Counted from the stretch's first letter, positions 1-10,594 are shown. The stretch: DNA of 64,000 nucleotides from Liopterus haemorrhoidalis (GCA_963971575.1 OZ020625.1:19746829-19810828); one strand, 5' to 3'. The notes: generated by a model from the letters alone, not told the origin. Numbers and translations: made by a program.

Positions 1-310
1 TTAATTTTTAAAATGAAGAAAATAAAGTGAAAAGTAAAAAGAATGCGTGACTTTAATTTTTAAAATGAAGAAAATAAAGTGAAAAGAAAACAAAGGCGTC
101 ACTTTAATTTTTAAAATGAAGAAAATAAAGTGAAAAGCAAAAAAAATGAGTCGCTTTAATTTTTAGAATGAAGAAAATAAAGTGAAAAGCAAAAAAAATG
201 CGTCACTTAAATTTTTTAAATGAAGAAAATAAAGTGAAAAGCAAAAAAATGTGTAAGTTTAATTTTTAAAATGAAGAAAATAAAGTGAAAAGCAAAAACA
301 CTGTGTCACT
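1..310. repeat. Satellite array S1 (about 53-bp unit), cut by window start
   Basis: About six tandem copies of a roughly 53-bp AT-rich unit containing TTTTTAAAATGAAGAAAATA and AAAGTGAAAAGCAAAA. Each unit holds a short inverted repeat (CACTTTA...TAAAGTG) that could fold. The same unit forms arrays at 15725-16330 and 37870-39355. ORFs across it are low-complexity and not credible genes. 311-424 is a short unassigned AT-rich spacer. Confidence 0.93.
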
Positions 311-424
311 TTTATTTTTAAATAAACAATAAACAAAAAATTGTAAAAAAATAATAAATTTCTATGTTTATACACTAGATGACAAGGGAGAGGATATATT
401 CTGCAGGGACTGTCAATACGTTCA

Positions 425-1105
425 TTTTTACCGACTGCCAACATGTATAAGGGAGGTATTGTGATCATATCGATTTTGACATTTCGAGATTTCGATGGAT
501 CTCCACGAATTGAGGTCCCTACATAACGTTTTGACTATTTCTGGCATGATGTCTGTCGGTCTGTCTGTCCGTCCGTCTGTCTGTCTGTCTGTCCGTCCGT
601 CTGTCTGTCTGTCTGTCCGTCCGTCCGTCCGTCTGTCTGTCTGTGTACACGTGCAGAGCAAATTCGGCTGAAAGGATTTTTATGAAACTTCATATTTAAG
701 CTTCTGCCATCAATGGCACGAATTGATAAACTTTTGGTAAAAATCGGTTGACTAGAAATGGGAGTTTACTCGTGTCGATTGTAAGATTTTTGTGAATATT
801 TCACAACAGAAAAATATTTCGAAAAAATTTATTGGACAAAAGTTGCTATACAAGTAATAACTTATAACTTTTATTCGAAACGTTTTTTGATAAAACGAAA
901 AATTTCGAATAATTTCTGTAAAATTTTTCGAATTTTTTTCATAACTATATGTAACGTTTGCATGGTCATGATAAATAATATCTCATAATAGGTCATGATA
1001 AAGAAAATATTAGGCCAAGTTATTTCTACTCTGCTGCTAGAATGTAATTTATATAAGTACTTTATGATGGCGGTCGGTCCTGTGGTGGCCACAGCTGATT
1101 TTTTT
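425..1105 (+). mobile_element. Helentron-associated element (DINE-1/HINE-like), copy 1
   Basis: Begins with TTTTTACCGACTGCCAAC, carries a (GTCY)n tract, and ends with a 6-bp stem hairpin (CTGTGG...CCACAG) followed by CTGATTTTTTT. The inner start (ACCGACxGCCA) is complementary to TGGCGGTCGGT just before the terminal hairpin, which is a sub-terminal inverted repeat. Sub-terminal inverted repeats, a GTCY microsatellite, a 3' hairpin and T-rich ends are the known hallmarks of HINE/DINE-1 elements mobilised by Helentrons. Copies 2 and 3 lie at 1863-2407 and 24431-25725. Family assignment is by architecture only. Confidence 0.68.
549..645. repeat. (GTCY)n microsatellite
   Basis: An almost uninterrupted mix of GTCT and GTCC/GTCG tetramers inside HINE copy 1. 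The equivalent tract is shorter in copy 2 (about 1929-1978) and copy 3 (about 24553-24590), so its length varies between copies. Confidence 0.93.
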
Positions 1106-1855
1106 GAAAGATTCCCTACAAGAGTCTCTGAAATTTAGTGAATCTAGGATTCGTATTGCAGATTTTTGTAACACGAAAACTCTATTCCATCCAGCTGATT
1201 GACCCCAATGAATAATGATCCATATTTGAGATGCGAATGGAAACACGAGAAATATAGATTTTTTAAGACTCTTTTGCTGCACTGCATTTTTAGCGATTTT
1301 AATGCATATAAACAGGAGCATAACCTTTGGCAGAGATTATCTATATGAGTAGTCCACTTTATGTTTGAGTCTATGTAGAGTCCAAGTAATTTTGTATCTT
1401 TGGAGAGATTTATATTTTCACCGGCGTATGTTGATATTGTTGAATTACTTGATATTGTTTTGTTATGTGATATTTTAAAGGTAATGCAAGTTGTTTTGTC
1501 TATATTCAAAGTTAATTTATTTTTATTTGTCCAAGTATGAATTTCAGTCATAACGGAAGCAAAGGATGTTTCCGTGTCAAGAGCAGTTTTGCATTTCGTC
1601 AGGAAGTTCATATCGTCGGCAAAAGCAGTCATAGTTAAACTCGGAATGTTTTTAAAATAATTGGGAAGGTCATTGGAATATAGAATAAATAATGTGGGAC
1701 CAAGAACAGAACCTTGTGGTACGCCCATTTCCATGGGTTTATTTTTAGAGCGGTGAGTGGTATTATTGCTATTGACAATTTTGTACTGATTCCTACCTCT
1801 CAAATAGGATTTAAACCAGTCAAAATGTTTAGTAATGTTGAATTTATTTTAACAT
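1106..1855 (-). pseudogene. Non-LTR retrotransposon reverse transcriptase fragment
   Basis: Reading on the minus strand from about 1850, WFKSYLRGRNQY leads into GVPQGSVLGPTLFILY and then FADD, the RT fingers/palm signature of jockey/CR1-type elements. After about 1170-1200 the frame shifts, and a second frame continues with NRVFVLQKSAIRIL, the usual C-terminal stretch. Both ends stop exactly at HINE elements (copy 1 at 1105, copy 2 at 1863). The start of RT and the rest of the C-terminus are missing, so it is a decayed fragment. Confidence 0.85.
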
Positions 1856-1862
1856 AATCAGC

Positions 1863-2407
1863 TTTTTACCGACCGCCAACATATAGAATTGAGGTCCGTA
1901 CATAACGTTTTGAATATTTTTAGCATGATGTCTGTCTGTCTGTCTGCACTTCCGTCCGTCTGCCTGTCTGTCTGTGTACACGTGTAGAGCAAATTCGACT
2001 AAAAGGATTTTTATGAATCTTCATATTTAAGCTTTTGACATCAATGGCACATGTTGATCAACTTTTGGTTAAAATCGGTTGACTAAAAATGGGAGTTTAC
2101 TCGTGTCGATTTTAAGATTTTTGCGAATATTTAACAGAAAAATATTTCGAAAAAAATTATTTAACAAAAGTTGTTATAAAGGCAATAACTAACAACTTTT
2201 ATTTGAGATTTTTTTTGATAAATTTTCGAAATTATTTCTAGTTGTTTATTTTTCATACTTATATATAACATTTCCATGGTGTTGATAAATAATATCTCTG
2301 TTAAAAAATATTAGGCCAAGATATTTCTACTCTACTGCTAGAATGTATTTTATACAAGTAATTTTGTGATCGCGGTTGGTCCTGTGGTGGCCACAGCTGA
2401 TTTTTTT
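1863..2407 (+). mobile_element. Helentron-associated element (DINE-1/HINE-like), copy 2
   Basis: Starts TTTTTACCGACCGCCAAC, has a short GTCY tract at about 1929-1978, and ends with the same GGCCACAGCTGATTTTTTT tail as copy 1. It lies between the RT fragment (below 1855) and an endonuclease fragment (above 2408) of a minus-strand non-LTR element, in the same orientation as copy 1. Confidence 0.68.
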
Positions 2408-2800
2408 ATACAATAATATATCTTTAGTTTTTTTATTCAGGCATTTTAAAACTGATATATTTAAATAAATTTCCAGTGGCGGATGATGGAGACCAACTTT
2501 AGTTAAAGGATCACTACACTCATTCACTATTACAGATTCTAACATTACATAACTAAAACATTATTTAACATCAAGTCTAAATTAAATTGTGAAAAATTGC
2601 AATGTGATATACAGTCAACCAAATCGTTTGACACTGCACTGCAAATAATCATTGTCAGGAACCGAATCTCGAATGGCACACAATTTATTCAAAAACATAT
2701 CCATAGCGGACTTTAAATTATCCGGGGGTAAATAGACGCGACAAACATGCAGTTTGCTTTCATAGAGAGTCATGCCTTGGTCGACTGTAATCCACATGTC
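2408..2800 (-). pseudogene. Non-LTR retrotransposon endonuclease fragment
   Basis: Two minus-strand reading blocks separated by a frameshift look like the second half of an APE-type endonuclease. The first, at about 2800-2615, contains VCRVYLPPDNLKSA, matching the CVYLPP motif in the intact elements of this window. The second, at about 2545-2410, contains NECSDPLTKVGLHHPPLE, matching DPLLLEDKYHPAL in the element at 27134-29938. The roughly 1 kb that normally links this point to RT is absent. It may be the other half of the fragment at 1106-1855. Confidence 0.65.
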
Positions 2801-2849
2801 CTCAGCTCCACTACACCAATTATTATTTACTTGACTAGTGCACCCGTTG

Positions 2850-4975
2850 CCAGAGAGGAGAGGAAAAACAATCTTGTAGTCAGAGGCGCGGAGTTAAACA
2901 GAAATAATCCCAAGGAGGGGGAAATAACAAGAATCGTAAGGGAGTTGACAGGTAGGGAAATAGAACTGGGGAGAATACAGGAAGTAGAAAGGGGGAGAGG
3001 GAAGAATGTGGATAGTCCACATGAAAAGATGGGAAGAGAAAATGGAAGTAATGGAAAGGAAGAGTAGACTAAAAGGAAGAAACATCACATAGATGACGAC
3101 CTTACGAAGAAAGAACGAGAAATTCAGAAGAAGATAACGTTAGTTAAAGAGTTAGTTAGAAGAGTTAGTGAGAGAAGAAAGAGAAAAAGGACATCAGGAG
3201 AAAATGGGATACATGAAGATCCAGAAACAGGGAATAAAGAGGAAAAGAGGGAAGGTGTATATGGTATTTATCGCCCTTAAGGCCGCCTTTGACAAATTGG
3301 ACAGGCAAGAATTGTGGGAAGTATTGGAAAGAAGGGGTGTAAGGGAAGAAATGATAAAAAGGATTAAAAAAATATACGTGTAGACGAGGTGCAAGGTGAA
3401 GGTGAGAGAAGAAGAGTCCGAAAGCTTTTGGGTAAATAAGGGGGTGAGACTGGGCTGTCCGTTGAGCCCAACATTATTTAATGTATACGTAGCTGACCTG
3501 GAAGAAACAATGAGGAAGGGGCAAGACGGAGGAGTGGTGGTGGGAAGGAAGAAGTATTGGACAATGGGATACGCAGATGATCTGACTCTGATGGCAGAGA
3601 ATGAGCAGGGACTAAAGAGGATGATGGTGCGAGCGGACAAGTACTTTAGGAGAAAAAAACTGGAGGTAAACAGAGATAAAACTAAGGTGATGGTGTTTGG
3701 AAAGGGGGGAGGAAAGAGAAAGAATATAAGATGGGAATGGTCAGGGACAGAAATTGAAGAGGTAAAAAGTATGATGTACCTCGGATATGTTCTAACGAGG
3801 AACAACAGAGCAGAGCAGCATGTTAGAGAAAGGGTGAAGAAAGCAAGAATGGTTATGGGGAAGCTATGGAGCATAGGAGAGAGGAGGTTTGACGACGATA
3901 TCAGGTGGAGGATGAAATTGTTTGACGGGATAGTGTATATCCTCATGTACGGAGTAGAGATATGGGGATGAAAAGAATGGGAGATAGTAGAAAGGGTACA
4001 AGAGGAAAACATGATTTGGATTATGGGATTAGACAGAACGACACCAGGATATATAGTGAGAGAGGAAATGAAGAGGGAAAAGCTGAGAATGGGAGCCGGG
4101 GCGAGGGCGGCGAAGTATGAGAAGAAAATCAGAAGGGACGAAAGAAGGAAAATATTAAGAGAATGCTGGGAAGAAAGAATGAAGGAAGAACAAAAGGGTA
4201 AACTGTCGGAATGGGGAGAAACAAGGAAAGGGTACTATTAGAGATGTGGGATGGACATAAGGGAAGCTGAGCGAAAGAGAAATGGAGGAAGAAAAATAGT
4301 AGAAAAATTGAGGAGGAGAGACAAGGAGGTACAGGAGCAGGAAAGAACAGTAAGAATAGACAATTCAAGGAATGTGAAAAGGTATAGAGAGATAAGGACG
4401 GTAGGAATACCGAAATATTTGAAAGGGAGGAGAGGAAAGGCAGGGGGCAGAGTTAGAAGGATTGCCAGATTAAAATGCGGAAATGAAGAACGGAGTAATA
4501 GGTATTGGGCAAAACCAGAGGATAGGCTATGCAGAATGTGTAGGGAGGAGGAAGAATCCTTGGAACACCTAACAAGAAGATGTGGAAAGATGACAAAATG
4601 GGAGGGAGCGATAAAGGAGCTGTTGAGTGAAGAAGGAAAGGGAGAAAGGTGGGTGAGAGTACTCGAGGAAAGAAGGAAGGAATGCGGAGAGGTAAGATAG
4701 AACTGAGAACAGGTAGGAAAAGAGGGGCAAAGGAGGAGGAAAGAAAAGAGGGAAGAGATGCGAAGAAAGAGGGGAAGAACAACTGGAGTCGAGAAGGAAG
4801 GAGACCGGAGACGGAAACCGAAAAGAGAATAGGAAGAAAGAGAGGAACACCGGAGAAAGAATGTAGAAGAAGAAGAAGAAAAGTCATAAAATGTATTATA
4901 TTATTATTATGATTTTTTTAAATGTACTGGTTTAAACTCTAAACGCCGCAAGGCCTAGGGGAAATAAAGAAAAAA
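2850..4975 (+). pseudogene. Purine-rich non-LTR retrotransposon, 5'-deleted, with three in-frame stops
   Basis: The coding strand is extremely A/G-rich. A remnant at about 2850-3067 (LVVRGAELNRNN) is in a different frame. From about 3160 one frame runs to 4700: the RT block KAAFDKLDR, then GVRLGCPLSPTLFN, YADD, and a C-terminal Cys/His cluster (CRMC...H...C, about 4530-4590). Three nonsense codons interrupt this frame at 3381-3383, 3969-3971 and 4239-4241. The residue normally Asp before LKAAFD is Ala (IALKAAFD), so the first catalytic Asp appears lost. The endonuclease is missing. A 3' UTR and A-rich tail end near 4975. Confidence 0.85.
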
Positions 4976-4976
4976 A

Positions 4977-5543
4977 AATGTAACAGCGATATCAAGGATG
5001 AGATTTAATCATACAATGTGTCCTGCACATCTTTATAGATTTAACTTAATAGAATCCAACATATGTCCCTGCTCACAAGGTTATGAAGCCGACTTGAATC
5101 ACTTATTTCTATCATGCAATTTGCATCAAATCCAACAACAACAATTATATAAAATATTAACTGAAAACAAAATAACTCTATCAACAAATATTCAACTAAT
5201 ACTTAAAACAAAGAACGAAAAAAATTATTACGCTTTATTAGAATACATGAAAAATACAGCTATATACGTGTAACTCAAGATATATTATATTATACATTAA
5301 TGGCAACGCATTATCCTTTATTAACTTTAATTACCATATTAATTTTCCCCGAATATAATGACAACGCTCTAATTCTTTTATTTTATTGTTGTTAATTTTT
5401 AATTTTATTTTATTTATTTATTTTTTTCAATTGAATGGCAACGTATTTAATACAGAAATATAGATAAAATATTATTTTACAGTAACTCTAAATAGCTCCA
5501 GACCAATCGCCTAATAGCGAAGGTCCGACTAAACAAAAAAAAA
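4977..5543 (+). pseudogene. 5'-truncated non-LTR retrotransposon 3' end
   Basis: An open frame at 4998-5273 has RFNHTMCPAHLYRF...CPCSQGYEADLNHLFLSC, a C-terminal motif common in non-LTR elements (Cys-x-Cys...H...C after the RNase H or RT region). About 265 bp of AT-rich 3' UTR follows and ends in an A-tract at 5533-5543. The element abuts the A-rich tail of the preceding one, so it is a dead-on-arrival copy downstream of it. Confidence 0.75.
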
Positions 5544-5587
5544 AACTTTCTGTAGTCAAAATTGGTTTTTGAATTAGTAAATTCTAT

Positions 5588-5789
5588 AGTGGTCGTGGAG
5601 AAAATTCTTTATCACACTGATCACATTTGTATGGTTCCTCTCCAGACTGTAATTGTTTGTGAGTAATGGGACTTGAGGACTGTGCAAATATTTTATCAGT
5701 TTCTCTCCAGAATGCATTCGTATGTGAGAAATGAGATGTGATGACGTAGAAAATGTTGAATCACACTTATCACATTTTTATGGTTTCTC
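5588..5789 (-). pseudogene. Decayed zinc fingers downstream of the ZAD-ZNF stop codon
   Basis: Beyond the TAA at 5790-5792 the minus strand still reads finger-like sequence. A readthrough finger (KCDKCDSTFSTSSHLISH) is followed, after a frameshift, by a finger lacking its first Cys pair (FAQSSSPITHKQ) and a partial finger (YKCDQCDKEFSPRPL) ending in TAG near 5588. The array was therefore once two to three fingers longer. The stop sits where other linkers read SGEKP: TCT GGA GAG has become TCT TAA GAG. Confidence 0.8.
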
Positions 5790-7087
5790 TTAAGAATGTA
5801 TTCGTTTGTGAGTAATGAGACTTGAAGACACTGAAAATGCTTTATCACACTGATCACATTTGAATGGTTTCTCTCCAGAATGTACTTGTTTGTGAGTAAT
5901 AAGATTTGCTGATTGTGAAAATGCTTTATCACACTGCTCACAATTAAATGGTTTCTTTCCAGAATGAAATCGTTTGTGAGTAACCAGATGTGAAGACCTT
6001 GAAAATGCTTTATCACATTGATCACATTTGAATGGTTTCTCTCCAGAATGTACTTGTTTGTGAGTAACGAGATGTGCTGATTGTGAAAATGCTTTATCAC
6101 ATTGATCACATTTGAATGGTTTCTTTCCAGAATGTACTTGTTTGTGAGTAATAAGATTTGCTGATTGTGAAAATGCTTTATCACACTGCTCACAATTAAA
6201 TGGTTTCTCTCCAGAATGTATTCGTTTGTGAGTAACCAGATGTGAAGACCTTGAAAATGCTTTATCACATTGATCACATTTGAATGGTTTCTCTCCAGAA
6301 TGTACTTGTTTGTGAGTAACGAGATGTGCTGATTGTGAAAATGCTTTATCACATTGATCACATTTGAATGGTTTCTCTCCAGTATGTATTCGTTTATGTA
6401 TAATGAGATAAGATGAACGTGAAAATGCTTTATCACATTGATCACATTTGAATGGTTTCTCTCCAGAATGTATTCGTTTGTGAGTAATGAGACTTGAAGA
6501 CACTGAAAATGCTTTATCACACTGATCACATTTGAATGGTTTCTTTCCAGTATGTATTCGTTTGTGTATAATGAGAAGAGATGAACGTGAAAATGCTTTA
6601 CCACATTGATCACATTTGAATGGTTTCTCTCCAGAATGTACTTGTTTGTGAGTAATGAGATGTGATGATTGTGAAAATGCTTTATCACACTGATCACATT
6701 TGAATGGTTTTTCTCCAGAATGTATTCGTTTGTGTTTTATGAGATTTAATGAGTGTGAAAATGCTTTATCACATTGATCACATTTGAATGGTTTCTCTCC
6801 AGTATGTATACGTTTGTGTATAATGAGACCAGATGAACGTGAAAATGCTTTATCACATTGATCACATTTTAATGGTTTTTCTCCAGAATGTGATCGTTTG
6901 TGCCTAGTGAGATGTGATGAATTCGTAAATGCTTTATCACATTGATCACATTTGAATGGTTTCCCTCCAGAATGCATTTTCTTGTGTCTTATGAAATGTG
7001 ATGACCTTGTTGTTGTGGGTTGTTTACGCTTGTATATGGCCAACGGCTCCCAACTCTCATCTGATTCACTGGAAGATGTTTCACTAG
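5790..7087 (-). CDS. ZAD-C2H2 zinc-finger protein, terminal exon 6 (14 fingers)
   Basis: Last exon of a predicted 716-residue ZAD-type transcription factor; all six exons are listed separately. The acceptor TTGTTTGCAG ends at 7088, and the exon opens with two bases completing the split codon from exon 5. It encodes an acidic-Ser stretch (SETSSSESDESWEPL), an aberrant first finger lacking its Cys pair (SSHFIRHKKMH), then 14 complete C2H2 fingers of consensus FKCDQCDKAFSxSSxLxxHKRIHSGEKP. The linkers are mostly SGEKP or TGEKP. The fingers are nearly identical outside the base-contact positions (for example QSAHLVT, RSSHLVT, QSANLIT), and one three-finger block is tandemly duplicated. A nuclear DNA-binding role is expected from the family; the target is unknown. 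Confidence 0.92.
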
Positions 7088-7429
7088 CTGCAAACAATTT
7101 TGCATTGATTATTGAGACAAACTTTCAGTTGTTTAAATATAGTTATTTTCTTATAAGTAATAAATTTATTTAACCAATAACACATTACCTAAATGATGAG
7201 GTTAAGTCAAGATGACACATATAATACGAACTGAAACCACACGAGTTAACAAAATAGTTTTCCATGTAACATAATGTTACAGCCATATAGTGGGGATCTT
7301 TACTGTACAGTGCAGTGCAGTACTATATATTGCGGGTATGATAAGTATGGAAATGAATGAATAGCGATAAGGTACGGATTATTTTTAACAAACATTACGG
7401 CTTCTAATATATAAAAAGATGGAAGAGTT
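7088..7429. other. Intron 5, no feature recognised
   Basis: Intronic AT-rich sequence between the terminal zinc-finger exon and the dispersed repeat at 7430. No gene, RNA or element ends were seen. Confidence 0.6.
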
Positions 7430-7995
7430 AATTCAGACAAAACTGGAAAAAGGGATCTGCAAGATGATCTAAAGGGACACCTGCTATTATGCGAATAGTG
7501 AGAATTTGAACTAGAATAGTGTTGAAACTACAAGGTTGAAATGAAAAAATTCGATGCGAGTGGAACATTCCGAACGCGAGCCGCAGGTGACCGTGAGAAA
7601 CCACGAGCATCGATTTTCCTCTTCTTTCCAACCGAGTCATAGACCCTACTTTATATAACAAATTAATTAATTATTTAAACTTATTTTTTTACTTTTTTTT
7701 TTGTTTAATTTTAGTTTAATTTGCCTCACATCGGCCACTATCTTCTTACTTTTTAGAAAGTTATGTTACTATATTAAAAAAAAAAACTTTGCATTTGTTA
7801 AATGTATCTATACGTCATAGATACCGTCCGCACTACTATTCAGCGCGGAAGAATGCGTACCTTATAGTGAACAATAACAACTGACAACAAGCATGAAATA
7901 ATTATTCCTTAACTACTGAAGGAATGCAATACACGCAAAATGCATAAGAAGAAAAGTATTTTAGAATAACATTCCAACTCTTGTGTTAGAATATT
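7430..7995 (-). repeat. Dispersed repeat G, copy 1 (with long hairpin 7533-7632)
   Basis: The reverse complement is closely similar to 23090-23555: the shared order includes TTATGCATTTTGCGTGTAT, CATGCTTGTTGTC and the AATTAAATTAAAATTAAACA stretch. It contains a roughly 100-bp hairpin at 7533-7632 whose arms pair (AAATTCGATGCGAGTGG against CCACGAGCATCGATTTT) around a GC-rich loop. It lies in intron 5 of the ZAD gene. Transposon class unknown. Confidence 0.75.
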
Positions 7996-8095
7996 AACTT
8001 TCTGTAATCAAAATTGATTTTAGAATTGGTCTCTAGAATTCTTTAGCGGTCGTGGAGAAAAACGTTTTACGATACACATGATCTACCAAAAAACA
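7996..8095 (-). pseudogene. Partial duplicate of the ZNF exon 3' end
   Basis: CTTTCTGTAATCAAAATTG through GGTCGTGGAGAAAA matches the sequence just downstream of the zinc-finger exon (5548-5625), in the same orientation. It covers the last partial finger and the sequence after the old stop. It is an intronic duplicate with no complete finger. Confidence 0.65.
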
Positions 8096-8249
8096 AAATG
8101 CAATAGCACATTGTTACGTGAAATATTACAAAGTAAGCAGCTCTGAGTATACTTGCAGAAACCATATCCTTATGCCTGTTCAATATAAAACAAGATTTGC
8201 TAAGTTTAGGTAGCAAATAGTCCACGTGATTATCCAGTTTTGATTGGCC

Positions 8250-8991
8250 AGTTTAGATTATCACTTATTATGTCCAAAAATTTTGTAGATTGGGAACAAT
8301 GACTTTTTTTTGTCGTTGCAAGTGAAAATATGGGCCAGCAATAAGTGCATTGTTGTGTTCATGGAAAAGCAGAGGATGATTTTTATTTCGGTATTAAGCA
8401 TGAGATTATTTTCAAAGCGCCACCAACTCATTGCTACTAAGTTATTTTTACCATCCAGAGCTAGTGACAATTCATCTACAATATGAAGTAATGTGTGAAG
8501 TGTCATCCCCATACAAAATAGTATTACAAATAGCATTATTTGGAAATAATGAAAGTGAATCATTTACAAACAAGAGAAATAACACTGGACCAAGTATAGA
8601 ACCTTGTGGGACTCCTTTGTTACACTATCGCGTATGAGATTTGTAATTATTATTTGATATTTGATATTGACATTTCTATACAAGTTGTTAAATAATTTAA
8701 TTGACTGTCCGGATCTTTTAAAGCAACTGTATATGCGTGTTCCGTTACAGTGCACTTGAAATCACGAGTTCTTTTCTTTGCCACTAAATTAAACCAACCC
8801 TGCATACAATTCCCCACCAAAAAAAAAATCAATGTGATTTTGCCTCTGTTTTTGTGCATGGAATTGAGAAATGAAAAAATGGCTGTTGTGTTCGATTTAT
8901 ATTTAACAAAACCATGTTGAAATGAAGTAAAGATAGTATATTGGCTGATGAAAGATAAAAATCTACAAAAAAACAATATTTCAAGTATCAA
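8250..8991 (-). pseudogene. Decayed non-LTR reverse transcriptase fragment in intron 5
   Basis: Minus-strand blocks in shifting frames resemble RT: SFQHGFVKYKSNTTAIFSFL (like fQHGFrkgrST), then [16 protein letters not shown] near 8620-8580, a YGDD block, and a thumb-like stretch ending FGHNK near 8261. Several frameshifts and stops exclude function. It lies between exons 5 and 6 of the ZAD gene. Confidence 0.75.
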
Positions 8992-9182
8992 ACTGTAGTC
9001 AGAGAGTTTGTGAGAGGTCGATAAGAATTAAATCATTTATTGGATAAATTATATTAAAAAATTACTACAACTATCAAACTATTAGTCATTGTGATCCTGT
9101 GGATGTATTCAGTAAATAGAAACTGGAAATATCAGTATTGGAAGCTCACAACTAGTACAATAATATTAAACTATTGACTGAC

Positions 9183-9341
9183 CTGTATCTTGCGCAGCTG
9201 CACTCCCCTCATATTCACCGTCATCACCATATTCAGTCTTGATATCAATCTCCTCATTGAGGATTATATTAGTTTTGTAGTTATGCTGGGACATGTCGTC
9301 AGCAGATGAAATGATATATGTCAACCCAGTATCGCGACTCT
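9183..9341 (-). CDS. ZAD-ZNF gene, exon 5
   Basis: A 159-nt exon, phase 1 at both ends. The acceptor ATATATTTCAG is followed by AGAGTCGCGATACTGG, and the donor is ACAG/GTCAGT. It encodes an acidic linker with the motif DIKTEYGDD, the fourth of four psi-K-x-E motifs in this protein, one per linker exon. No folded domain is recognised. Its frame joins exons 4 and 6 without a shift. Confidence 0.88.
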
Positions 9342-9484
9342 CTGAAATATATACACTTACAGTTACTGAACAATTGACATAGTTGATATTGTGTCTGTGA
9401 ATTTTCAGTACTAGGCGCCCGAGATGTACAGTACAAGGGGCGTGATGTACGCATTAAGCTGTTAGTAAAGCTAGCTCTGCTCAC

Positions 9485-9619
9485 CAATGTTTGAAACAGC
9501 TGTACTTGCTAGTACATTTCCTTCACATTCACTGCTGTCCACAGGTTCAGACTTGACGACAGTCTCTTCTGTGTTCATCCCATCATGATAAACGACAACT
9601 GTAACTTCATTTGTGATAC
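9485..9619 (-). CDS. ZAD-ZNF gene, exon 4
   Basis: A 135-nt symmetric phase-1 exon. The acceptor GTTTATTTCAG precedes GTATCACAAATG, and the donor is CATTG/GTGAGC. It encodes an acidic linker with TVVKSEPVDSSE; VKSEP is a SUMO-consensus-like motif common in insect ZAD proteins. Confidence 0.88.
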
Positions 9620-9791
9620 CTGAAATAAACACATCATCAGTGAAATATAAACGAATTACTGACTGCAAAATTTTTATTTTATTTAAGATGTTTACTGATC
9701 ATTGCCCCAATTCGTCTGAAATAAACTGTGACAATGAAATATGAACAACAGTCATAAGTAGAAGTTAGTTGTAAATGTGCCCGTTACTGAC

Positions 9792-9959
9792 CATTCTCCC
9801 ATTCAGCTGTATGCTCTGTCCCAGCCATCACTATATAGTCATCAGTCATATCTTTATATTCTGTCTTAACATCCACATCTTCAATAATATCGCTAACATC
9901 GCCGTATCTGGTGACATCAGGATGTATGTCACCACCCACGCCATCATTCAAATTCGTTC
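9792..9959 (-). CDS. ZAD-ZNF gene, exon 3
   Basis: A 168-nt symmetric phase-1 exon. The acceptor TTTGTTCCAG precedes GAACGAATTTG, and the donor is GAATG/GTCAGT. It encodes an Asp-rich linker (GDVSDIIEDVDVKTEYKDMTDDY) with a third-type VKTE motif. Like exons 4 and 5 it could be skipped or duplicated without changing frame. Confidence 0.88.
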
Positions 9960-10019
9960 CTGGAACAAACACGTACTATCATTTAAAGGAAATACAACTA
10001 GTCTCTTTCTATAAATAAT

Positions 10020-10594
10020 GGAATATGAAATAAACAATATTATTAAAGTTTTAATCAGTATGCCAGTCAAAGTTCAATTCATTATATTAGCAAATATTTA
10101 TGTATTTACTAATTATTCAACTTCTTTTACACCTCCTACAATTTTCAAAATAGAGCAAAGATAAATAAATAAGGCTGATGATATAATAAAAATGTCTTAT
10201 ATTGACATACTGGGTGTCCTATTTAACCGGGAATATGTAGAGATCTAAAAAACTGCAAGAGACACGACTTAGTCCAAGAAACATTTAAGTTATGACTAAT
10301 AAATAAAAATGATCAGTAATTTTAAAGCAGCACTGGAAAGTAAGTAAACAGTTGACTGAAGAAAGTTTAGTTTAATGTAGTATATGTTTATTAATACATC
10401 AAAAATTATAAGGGAAAATTCAATTTGGCGAATACTAGTTTTTTGCTTATATCTAGTTTACTATGCATTTTAAAAATTCCATTGAGCTGCACTAGTTATA
10501 TAGATAATTTGGTCTAATTTAACTGAAGTGGTATTTTTGGTAATTTTGGAGATCGCCATACATTCCCAGTTAAATGGGACAGCCGCTACAATAC
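10020..10594. other. Intron 2 remainder, nothing recognised
   Basis: AT-rich intronic sequence between exons 2 and 3. The reading frame of exon 2 happens to stay open to 10470, but a good donor at 10594 (ACAG/GTATTG) keeps phase with exon 3, so the extension is treated as intron. Confidence 0.6.

Noticed and set aside
1..310. Tandem repeats with an inner inverted repeat, resembling a CRISPR array
   Set aside because: There are no unique spacers; whole units repeat head to tail in an insect genome. It is a satellite.
3194..4012. 272-codon minus-strand frame
   Set aside because: It is antisense to the RT frame with conserved RT motifs on the plus strand; low-complexity pyrimidine-rich codons.
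4129..4887. Antisense frames of 79, 144 and 93 codons rich in Ser/Leu/Pro/Phe
   Set aside because: Shadows of the purine-rich LINE coding strand.
5696..6697. 333-codon minus-strand frame of repeated IKHFHNQHISLLTNKYILERNH
   Set aside because: It is the shifted frame of the 84-bp zinc-finger repeat; periodic DNA without stops keeps it open. It has no start context or domain of its own.
8431..8637. 68-codon plus-strand frame ending [13 protein letters not shown]
   Set aside because: This is the reverse translation of the RT motif [10 protein letters not shown] on the minus strand, not a gene.
10470..10594. Extension of ZAD exon 2 to the in-frame stop at 10470 as a short single-exon protein
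   Set aside because: The donor at 10594 keeps exact phase with four downstream exons; the extension would give a ZAD with no zinc fingers. An alternative isoform remains possible.
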